DNA from: an uncultured Caryophanales bacterium
Lineage (GTDB): Bacteria > Bacillota_I > Bacilli_A > RFN20 > CAG-826
Reading direction: 5' to 3'
DNA: 12,118 nt
Assembly (NCBI GenBank): GCA_946410525.1
Contig: CAMKAQ010000012.1
Span: forward strand, 1 to 12,118
The position numbers and the translations under genes were made by a program. Shown here piece by piece: positions 5,580 to 10,897 of the stretch (its first letter is position 1; the number at the start of each line of letters is the position of its first letter). The notes below the pieces were generated by a model that did not search any database, had not been told where the DNA came from, and saw nothing but the letters and a program-made list of their open reading frames with translations.

Positions 5580-6114
5580 GGACACCGCCAAGAGCCTACA
5601 TAGCAGATGCACTCCCGTCGAAGACCCAAGATCAAAAGAGATCAAAGCGACCCTCGACGAGATGACCCAATATCTCAAAGACTCCCAAGACCCAGCCTTC
5701 CGTGAGAAGAATCCAACGGTCCGCGAAGGAGTTGGTTTAGCTGCGCCTCAAGTCGGCATCAACAAACGCATGCTCGTCATCTATTACCCATCTGGGGAAG
5801 AAGATGGCTCCTATATCCAATATCAGCTCGTTAACCCAGTTATCGTCGCTCAGTCAATCAGACAATGCTATCTCGAGAACGGGGAAGGCTGCTTAAGCGT
5901 TGATGGAGAACATCCTGGCTACGCTTATAGAGCCCACAAAGTCACCGTCAAAGCCTATGACGCGTTTAGAGGCGAAGACATCGAAATCAAAGCCTATGGT
6001 TTTGATGCGATTGTTCTCCAACACGAAATCGATCACCTTAACGGAATCCTCTTCTACGACCGTATCGACAAGAAGAACCCATTCAAAGTAATCCCTGACG
6101 CGGTCGCTATTTAA
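5563..6114 (+). CDS. def: Peptide deformylase
   Basis: A metalloenzyme (Fe2+ or Zn2+) that removes the formyl group from the N-terminal Met of nascent proteins at the ribosome exit. All three family motifs are intact in the 183 residues: GVGLAAPQ at 56-63, EGCLS at 108-112 with metal ligand Cys110, and QHEIDH at 153-158 with ligands His154 and His158 and catalytic Glu155. A longer N-terminal half with an insert around 37-52 (KDSQDPAFREKNPTVR) fits the Gram-positive type 2 enzymes. The start cannot be much later, because MLKIVKDTAKSLHSRCTPV matches the family's opening strand. It is divergent from the ylbF operon. The gene is monocistronic or reads into the hairpin at 6130-6159. It lacks a Shine-Dalgarno and its -10 is 6 bases from the ATG. 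No formyltransferase gene (fmt) is nearby, although fmt is a frequent partner elsewhere. Confidence 0.97.
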   Translation: MLKIVKDTAKSLHSRCTPVEDPRSKEIKATLDEMTQYLKDSQDPAFREKNPTVREGVGLAAPQVGINKRMLVIYYPSGEEDGSYIQYQLVNPVIVAQSIRQCYLENGEGCLSVDGEHPGYAYRAHKVTVKAYDAFRGEDIEIKAYGFDAIVLQHEIDHLNGILFYDRIDKKNPFKVIPDAVAI

Positions 6115-6126
6115 TCCTTGGATATA

Positions 6127-6155
6127 TTGCCCAATCTTCATTTTGAAGATAAAAT
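6127..6155 (+). promoter_or_regulatory. Promoter of the metallophosphoesterase gene, predicted leaderless
   Basis: TTGCCC (6127-6132) and TAAAAT (6150-6155) have an ideal 17-base spacer. Nine bases separate the -10 from the ATG at 6165, predicting a start about 3 nt before it. No Shine-Dalgarno is present apart from a weak GGGT. Confidence 0.6.
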
Positions 6156-6159
6156 TGGG
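6130..6159. repeat. Nested palindromes filling the phosphoesterase promoter
   Basis: The inner 17-base dyad ATCTTCA-TTT-TGAAGAT (6134-6150) occupies the spacer between -35 and -10. The outer arms CCCAAT (6130-6135) and ATTGGG (6154-6159) overlap the -35 and the region after the -10. As RNA at the end of the def transcript, this folds into an 11-bp stem with a 5-base bulge, but only scattered T follow, so it is a poor terminator. As DNA it looks like an operator. Confidence 0.5.
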
Positions 6160-6164
6160 TCATT

Positions 6165-7205
6165 ATGAAAAATAAAAGATTTGCAATCATCGCATTGATG
6201 CCTTTGCTTTTCTCATGCACTGGTGATTTGATCAACCCCAATTACGTGAAGGAAATGACGGTGTCAGGTGATGAAGACTTCAATGTCCTCCAGTTCACAG
6301 ACATCCACTGGAACTACTCCACCAACATCAAACAAGCCTCCGCTTTCTTAACCAACACCGTTAACGAGGCTAAAAAGAGAGCCGGTCATATTGACCTTAT
6401 CGAAATCACCGGTGACTCTGTTTTGGTCGCTAACAAAAAGATTGCTACCACCCTTTATGACCTAGTCGAAAGTTGGGGCATCCCATGGGCCTTTACCTTT
6501 GGTAACCATGACTATGAAGGCGAGTGGAGCGAGGCTTGGATGAATAATCTTGTCTCATCCTCCAAGTATGAGCACGCCTTATTGCCAGAAGATATAAACA
6601 AAGCCGATAAGGTCGACGGTTTCTCCAACTACGTCATCAACGTCAAACGTGGCGATAAGGTTGAGTGGCAAATCTACAACATCGATACCCATAACCTCGT
6701 CGAGGAAGGCGGTTCATACGATTACGATTACATCCATCCAAATCAGATTTCTTGGTATGAAGCGCAGACCGATTTGGCAAAGGAAAATAATGGCGGACAG
6801 TATGTCCCGTCAATCGCTTTCTTCCACATCCCTCCAACCGATATCTATGATTTCGAGAAAGACGGCACTTTAGTGGGCGGCATCAAAGATGAAAAGTTCT
6901 GCCCAGGCGAACACGAATCCGATTTCGTGAAGACCGCGAAAGAAAGAAACTGCAGAGGCATGTTCTTTGGTCACGACCATTCAAACGATATCGTTTGGAA
7001 GAAAGACAACATGGTCTTCGGCTATGGCGTTAAGGCCAACACCGAGCTCTATAGCACCCAGAAAGATGGAATCGATATCACCGGCGGCGCGATCTATTCG
7101 CTCCACAAAGACACCGGCAAGTTCGATTTAGAACACCTTATCATCGATTACGATGCGCCTGAGAAAGGTGCGTCCACCCTTACCTGGAAGGAGGTCAACT
7201 TATGA
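6165..7205 (+). CDS. Lipoprotein metallophosphoesterase (calcineurin-like)
   Basis: A surface-anchored calcineurin-like phosphoesterase of 346 residues. The N-terminus MKNKRFAIIALMPLLFSC is a lipoprotein signal with the acceptor Cys at 18 (LFSC). The dinuclear metal site is complete: D46-x-H48 in QFTDIH, D84 in TGDS, N114-H115-D116 in FGNHD, H221 in FFHIPP, and GHDH at 269-272. The arrangement resembles the Icc/purple acid phosphatase-like subgroup often annotated as 'metallophosphoesterase'. The natural substrate (phosphodiester, phosphomonoester or nucleotide) cannot be told from sequence. The active site should face outside. Its stop overlaps the next start as ATGA (7202-7205), which indicates coupled expression with an eight-span membrane protein and a possible shared role. 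The gene has its own palindrome-laden promoter and no Shine-Dalgarno. Confidence 0.92.
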   Translation: MKNKRFAIIALMPLLFSCTGDLINPNYVKEMTVSGDEDFNVLQFTDIHWNYSTNIKQASAFLTNTVNEAKKRAGHIDLIEITGDSVLVANKKIATTLYDLVESWGIPWAFTFGNHDYEGEWSEAWMNNLVSSSKYEHALLPEDINKADKVDGFSNYVINVKRGDKVEWQIYNIDTHNLVEEGGSYDYDYIHPNQISWYEAQTDLAKENNGGQYVPSIAFFHIPPTDIYDFEKDGTLVGGIKDEKFCPGEHESDFVKTAKERNCRGMFFGHDHSNDIVWKKDNMVFGYGVKANTELYSTQKDGIDITGGAIYSLHKDTGKFDLEHLIIDYDAPEKGASTLTWKEVNL

Positions 7206-8143
7206 GCAAGAAAACCCTTATCGCGTTCTTAGTTGAGATCGCCCTCTATATCATCGCTGGCCTTGCCTTCTATCAAGGCTTCCACTACTTCATGGCGGAC
7301 GTCGATGGCTTTAAGCACATCCTCAAAGTCGGCCCAATGTTCTTAAGCTGCTTCATGCTTACCTACCTCCTCTTCGCTTACTACTACCTAACCCACCAGC
7401 CAAACGAAGAGAAGAGAGCCAAGACCCTCAAGGTCAATGGCTTAGGCTTCATCATCGGTGGAGGACTCCTTCTTGTCCTCATCATCGTCAACCTCATCCT
7501 TGGCAATTATGAGTTCGGATATAACTCCCTCATCTTCCCTGTCGACATCATTCTCATAGATGTTGTGATGCTTGCCCTTGGCATTCTTATCACCGTCAAA
7601 AAATCATGGGTTTTGGAAAAAATACCTGTGATTTGTAAGGAATATTCAAAACCAAAGTGGGTTGTCATCGTTGGCAGAGTCCTTGGTTTCATCTATGTTT
7701 GGGTCGCTGAATATTTCTTAGCTGCCCTTCTTATGGCGCCAACCTACATCGACTTCGGAACCCCAACATTCGGACACACCATTCCGCTTTACATCTTGAT
7801 GGTCTTCATGTCCCTCGTTCTCTTCTGGCGTGAGTTCTATCTTGCTTACAACAAAGAGAAAGAAATGGATAAGGGTGTCGTCAAAGGAATCACCATCGCT
7901 TCGCTTTGCTTCGCCACCGTCATCGGCATTGGCGTTCTTGTCACCGATCTTCTCATCGGACACACCTACTACATCTCCCATAACCTTCAGTGCATCTTGC
8001 CAATCGACTATATGATCAGCAAGAACATCGGACCTAGACTCCTCACTCTTTGTCCAATGATCGCCCTCTGGTTCAACTTCATTGGGAGCAAGACTTGCAT
8101 GGCTAAAGCCAACAAGCAAAAAGAGACGGAACCGCTTTCATAA
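7202..8143 (+). CDS. Polytopic membrane protein coupled to the metallophosphoesterase
   Basis: I do not recognise a family for this 313-residue protein. About eight hydrophobic segments are visible, near 5-27, 41-64, 80-102, 109-132, 152-178, 192-212, 229-251 and 272-296. Cytoplasmic loops are likely basic (THQPNEEKRAKTLK at 65-78; YNKEKEMDKGVVKG at 216-229), and the tail KANKQKETEPLS is polar. No catalytic or transport signature stands out. A GGAGGT ribosome site lies 6 bases before the ATG, inside the end of the phosphoesterase gene, and the ATGA overlap makes co-translation near certain. The pairing of a surface phosphoesterase with a dedicated membrane partner suggests that the membrane protein handles the product, or anchors or modulates the enzyme; this is inference. 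No clear terminator follows before the RNase J promoter. Confidence 0.85.
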   Translation: MSKKTLIAFLVEIALYIIAGLAFYQGFHYFMADVDGFKHILKVGPMFLSCFMLTYLLFAYYYLTHQPNEEKRAKTLKVNGLGFIIGGGLLLVLIIVNLILGNYEFGYNSLIFPVDIILIDVVMLALGILITVKKSWVLEKIPVICKEYSKPKWVVIVGRVLGFIYVWVAEYFLAALLMAPTYIDFGTPTFGHTIPLYILMVFMSLVLFWREFYLAYNKEKEMDKGVVKGITIASLCFATVIGIGVLVTDLLIGHTYYISHNLQCILPIDYMISKNIGPRLLTLCPMIALWFNFIGSKTCMAKANKQKETEPLS

Positions 8144-8172
8144 GCACTCTTTGTTTTCTTTAGAAAAAAAGG

Positions 8173-8181
8173 TGCTATAGT
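8173..8181 (+). promoter_or_regulatory. Extended -10 promoter of RNase J
   Basis: TGC-TATAGT (8173-8181) is an extended -10. TTGTTT at 8151-8156 is a possible -35 with a long 19-base spacer. The leader would be about 45 nt and carries AAGAGGT (8219-8225) 7 bases before the ATG. A short imperfect dyad, AGCAC (8143-8147) / GTGCT (8172-8176), spans the promoter. Confidence 0.5.
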
Positions 8182-8232
8182 TTAGTTGACCTGACGAGCA
8201 CATATTTCTTGTCGCTTTAAGAGGTTTATTTA

Positions 8233-9915
8233 ATGCCGAGTTTTAATTCACCAGTGAACATCTTCGCCTTAGGCGGTTTAGGAGAAGTAGGAAAGAACAC
8301 CTACTGCTTTGAGACTGAGCGCTCAATCATTTTGGTTGACGCAGGCGTCCGTTTCCCTGAGTCGAATCTTCCTGGCGTTGACTACGTCATCCCTGACTAC
8401 ACCTACTTAAGGAACAACAGAAACAAAATAAAAGCCCTTTTCATCACCCATGGTCATGAAGACCATATCGGTGGTATTCCTTTCCTCATCAGGAGCGTCT
8501 ATATCCCTGTGATCTACGCCCCAAGGCTCGCTGCCGCCTTAATCAGACACAAGCTTGAGGATGCTCGTATCCGTGAGGAAGTCAAAATCGTCGAATACGA
8601 TAGCGACACCGTCGTCCCAATCGGTGAAGACTTCACCGTCTCCTTCTTCCGTGTCACCCACTCGATCCCAGATAGCTATGGCATCTGCATCGACACCAAA
8701 CAAGGAAGAATCATCGAGACCGGCGACTTCAAAGTCGACCTCACCCCTGTCGGACCACAATTTGAGATTGCTAAATTAGCCAAACTCGGACAAGAAGGCG
8801 TTGATCTTCTTATGGCCGACTCCACGAACGCTGAAATCGAAGGCTATACCCCTTCCGAGAAGAACGTCCGTTCTGGCGTCGAGGAAGTCTTTGATCAGGC
8901 TAACGCTCGTATCATCGTCTCAACCTTCTCTAGCAACATCAACCGTATCCAGCAGGTCGTCGAAGCCGCTGTGAGCCATGGCAGAAAGATCTGCATCCTT
9001 GGCAGGTCGATGGAAAACACCATGACCATCGCCCGCAAGTACGGCTACATCAAAGTGCCGGACTCCTCAATCATCTCTGATGACATGGTCCGCTCCTACA
9101 AATCAAACGAAATCTGCATCATTTGCACCGGTTCCCAAGGCGAATCCATGGCGGCTTTGTCAAGGATTTCACGTGGAGAACATAAGAATATCCGCATCAT
9201 CCCAGGCGATACAATCGTCTTCTCTAGCAACGCTATTCCAGGCAATGGAGCCCTTGTTGATAGGCTCGTCAACGACCTCGTCAAGCAAGGCGCCGATGTT
9301 AAGCAAAACAGTCTCGCCTTCTCTCTCCATAGCTCTGGCCACCCATCCCGTCAGGAACTCCGTCTCATGCAGCGCTTAGTCAATCCTAAGTACTTCATGC
9401 CAGTACATGGCGAATACCGCATGCTCAAACTCCATGGCGACATCGCTATCGATATGGGCTTAGAGAAAGATCACGTCTTCGTTTGCGATAACGGCGATAT
9501 GCTCACCCTCGAGAACCACAAGGTCACTAGAGGCGGACACGCCCAAGCCGAACCTGTCTATATTGACGGCAATGACATCGATGGACTTTCCACCAACGTC
9601 ATGCGCGATAGAGCCACCCTTAAGAGTGATGGCATGATCGCTGTTTTGGTCTCCATCGATTCCAAAAAGAACCAATTATTATCTTCCCCAATCGTCTATG
9701 CCCGCGGCTTCTTTGAAGGAGGCAGCGACGCCCACATCATCAGACACGCCCAGATGGCGGCCGAAGAATCTCTTAGAAACGTCATGACCAAGAAGGTAAC
9801 CTTCAACGAGATTAAGACTTCTCTTAAGAATTCGGTCTCCCACTACATCTACCGCAAGACTGAGCGTAGTCCAATGATCATCCCGCTCATCATGAGCTTA
9901 AACGACAACAACTAA
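8233..9915 (+). CDS. rnj: Ribonuclease J
   Basis: A metallo-beta-lactamase/beta-CASP ribonuclease with 5'-to-3' exonuclease and endonuclease activity, central to mRNA turnover and rRNA maturation in Gram-positive bacteria. At 560 residues it is full length. Zinc ligands are visible: HGHEDH at 73-78, His143 in VTHSIPDSYG, Asp165 in ETGDF and His392 in PVHGEYRM. The beta-CASP features are DST at 196-198, CTGSQGE (298-304), and the SSGH segment (367-370) with His366 and His370. The C-terminal domain (about 450-555) ends in RSPMIIPLIMSL, as in Bacillus RNase J1. The N-terminal FALGGLGEVGKNTY is the family's opening. In place of the usual GHGGQEE there is GHPSRQE at 369-375. One copy is seen; RnjA or RnjB cannot be decided without a tree. 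maf follows after one base, so they are co-transcribed. The start is fixed by AAGAGGT. Confidence 0.97.
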   Translation: MPSFNSPVNIFALGGLGEVGKNTYCFETERSIILVDAGVRFPESNLPGVDYVIPDYTYLRNNRNKIKALFITHGHEDHIGGIPFLIRSVYIPVIYAPRLAAALIRHKLEDARIREEVKIVEYDSDTVVPIGEDFTVSFFRVTHSIPDSYGICIDTKQGRIIETGDFKVDLTPVGPQFEIAKLAKLGQEGVDLLMADSTNAEIEGYTPSEKNVRSGVEEVFDQANARIIVSTFSSNINRIQQVVEAAVSHGRKICILGRSMENTMTIARKYGYIKVPDSSIISDDMVRSYKSNEICIICTGSQGESMAALSRISRGEHKNIRIIPGDTIVFSSNAIPGNGALVDRLVNDLVKQGADVKQNSLAFSLHSSGHPSRQELRLMQRLVNPKYFMPVHGEYRMLKLHGDIAIDMGLEKDHVFVCDNGDMLTLENHKVTRGGHAQAEPVYIDGNDIDGLSTNVMRDRATLKSDGMIAVLVSIDSKKNQLLSSPIVYARGFFEGGSDAHIIRHAQMAAEESLRNVMTKKVTFNEIKTSLKNSVSHYIYRKTERSPMIIPLIMSLNDNN

Positions 9916-9916
9916 G

Positions 9917-10465
9917 ATGCTTATCCTTGCAAGCGCATCACCTCGTAGACGCGAGCTTTTAAGAAAACTCGTGCCTTCTTTTATTGCTGTCGTCCCTTAT
10001 GTCGACGAAAGAGCGATGGACGGCGTTAGGAAACCAAAAGACCTTAGTACCGAAGAAGCACGTCTCAAAGCCTATGAAGTCTTCTCCATGAACCCAGATG
10101 ATGAGGTTCTTGGATGTGACACCATCGTCATCTGCGATGGCGAAGTTTTAGGTAAACCTAAAGACAAAGAAGACGCGTTCAGGATGCTAAGGAAACAAAG
10201 CGGCAAATCCACGAAGGTCTTATCCTCCTACACCTACATCTCAAAGCAAAAAGAGATCACGAGGACAGTTACGTCCAAAGTCGTCTTCAATGAGCTTAGC
10301 GATGAAGACATAAATGCCTATATCGAAAAATTCCAGCCTTTTGACAAAGCTGGAAGTTACGGCATTCAGGATGATTTCCCTCTCATCAAGAAGATTGAAG
10401 GTTCCTATTACAACGTGATGGGTTTGCCTGTTGAGGATTTAGAAGAACACGTCTTTAAGCGTTGA
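9917..10465 (+). CDS. maf: Maf family nucleoside triphosphate pyrophosphatase
   Basis: A Maf/YceF-type pyrophosphatase that hydrolyses nucleoside triphosphates to monophosphate and PPi. Family members act on dTTP/UTP or on modified nucleotides such as m7GTP and pseudo-UTP, and influence division in Bacillus. In the 182 residues the signature LASASPRRRELL is at 4-15, GCDTIV at 66-71 holds the catalytic Asp68, KPK at 80-82 binds phosphate, and FDKAGSYGIQD at 142-152 completes the pocket. The DKAGSYGIQ form resembles the dTTPase/UTPase subgroup (YhdE-like), so that is the more likely activity. It starts one base after the RNase J stop and has no Shine-Dalgarno, so translation probably depends on ribosomes finishing rnj. 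Its 3' end overlaps the opposite-strand EIIB-like gene by 11 bp with no terminator between them. Confidence 0.95.
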   Translation: MLILASASPRRRELLRKLVPSFIAVVPYVDERAMDGVRKPKDLSTEEARLKAYEVFSMNPDDEVLGCDTIVICDGEVLGKPKDKEDAFRMLRKQSGKSTKVLSSYTYISKQKEITRTVTSKVVFNELSDEDINAYIEKFQPFDKAGSYGIQDDFPLIKKIEGSYYNVMGLPVEDLEEHVFKR

Positions 10466-10802
10466 AGATCTTCTCGTAAACCTCTTCGGCGTTATCTTTG
10501 ACAACAAGAGTTAACTTATCGCTCTTCTCAATGAAGCCAGTCACACCGGCTTCTTTTATTTTCTCTTTGTTGATCTTGGAATAGTCCTTTAAATGGACGA
10601 TGATCCTTGATCCTTCACGAGAGGAATCGATGTAATTGTCTTCTCCTCCAAGAGCCTCAAAATATTCGGATTTAGAAGCGATAGGAAGAGATTTCACACG
10701 CTTTTTGCTGAAGATTTTGATTAAAACGAAGATTAAAACGCCAAGGATGATGACGCCAAGGCCGATGAGGAGGCCGATAAGTAATGGATTAAGTGTGAAC
10801 AT
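10455..10802 (-). CDS. Single-span membrane protein with a PTS EIIB-like domain lacking the active-site cysteine
   Basis: A 115-residue protein: one membrane span at about 7-30, a basic stop-transfer FSKKRVK, then a domain at 46-112 that aligns well with the glucose-type PTS EIIB domain. FEALGGEDNYIDSS matches the LGGKENI region, SRIIVHLKDYSKINKEKIKEAGVTGF matches TRLRVxVxDxSKVDxxxLKxLGAxGV, and LTLVVKDNAEEVYEKI matches the last strand and helix. In a gap-free comparison counted from the GG pair, the phosphorylated Cys position of E. coli PtsG falls on Glu63, while the following Arg (Arg66) is kept. It therefore cannot relay phosphate and is more likely a sensor, scaffold or adaptor. No EIIC or EIIA gene is nearby. 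An upstream in-frame ATG (10862) would add MLFCLLEIYFSTLALCYNPP, but it would lie upstream of the TATAAT at 10814-10809, so I choose 10802. Confidence 0.75.
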   Translation of the reverse strand: MFTLNPLLIGLLIGLGVIILGVLIFVLIKIFSKKRVKSLPIASKSEYFEALGGEDNYIDSSREGSRIIVHLKDYSKINKEKIKEAGVTGFIEKSDKLTLVVKDNAEEVYEKIFNA

Positions 10803-10808
10803 AGGTGG

Positions 10809-10837
10809 ATTATAGCACAACGCGAGCGTGCTAAAAT
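10809..10837. promoter_or_regulatory. Face-to-back divergent extended -10 promoters sharing an inverted repeat
   Basis: On the minus strand TGC-TATAAT (10817-10809) stands 6 bases before the EIIB-like ATG, which predicts a leaderless message. On the plus strand TGC-TAAAAT (10829-10837) would start the lipoprotein transcript near 10844. The arms TAGCAC (10813-10818) and GTGCTA (10828-10833) form a 6-bp inverted repeat that contains both TGn motifs. The symmetry may therefore reflect two opposed -10 elements rather than a repressor site. Each promoter covers the other's -35 region. Confidence 0.55.
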
Positions 10838-10897
10838 ATATCTCCAACAAACAAAATAACACTTTAAGCCATTAATAAAGCACAAAGAGGAAACCTT

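Noticed and set aside
6130..6159. The nested hairpin as a standard terminator of def.
   Set aside because: The 3' arm is followed by TCATTATG, not a T-run, and the repeat coincides with promoter elements; it may still slow polymerase, but it is not a clear intrinsic terminator.
7718..8119. A 133-codon minus-strand frame inside the eight-span membrane-protein gene.
   Set aside because: It is a shadow of the coding strand: acidic low-complexity composition, no ribosome site, and the plus-strand frame is a coherent membrane protein.
8143..8176. AGCAC...GTGCT dyad as terminator of the membrane-protein gene.
   Set aside because: The stem is short and interrupted, and the bases after it (ATAGTTTAG) are the RNase J -10 region rather than a T-run.
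10803..10862. Upstream ATG at 10862 as the start of the EIIB-like gene.
   Set aside because: A strong extended -10 (TGC-TATAAT) lies between it and the ATG at 10802, and the extra residues do not resemble part of the domain or a better signal sequence.
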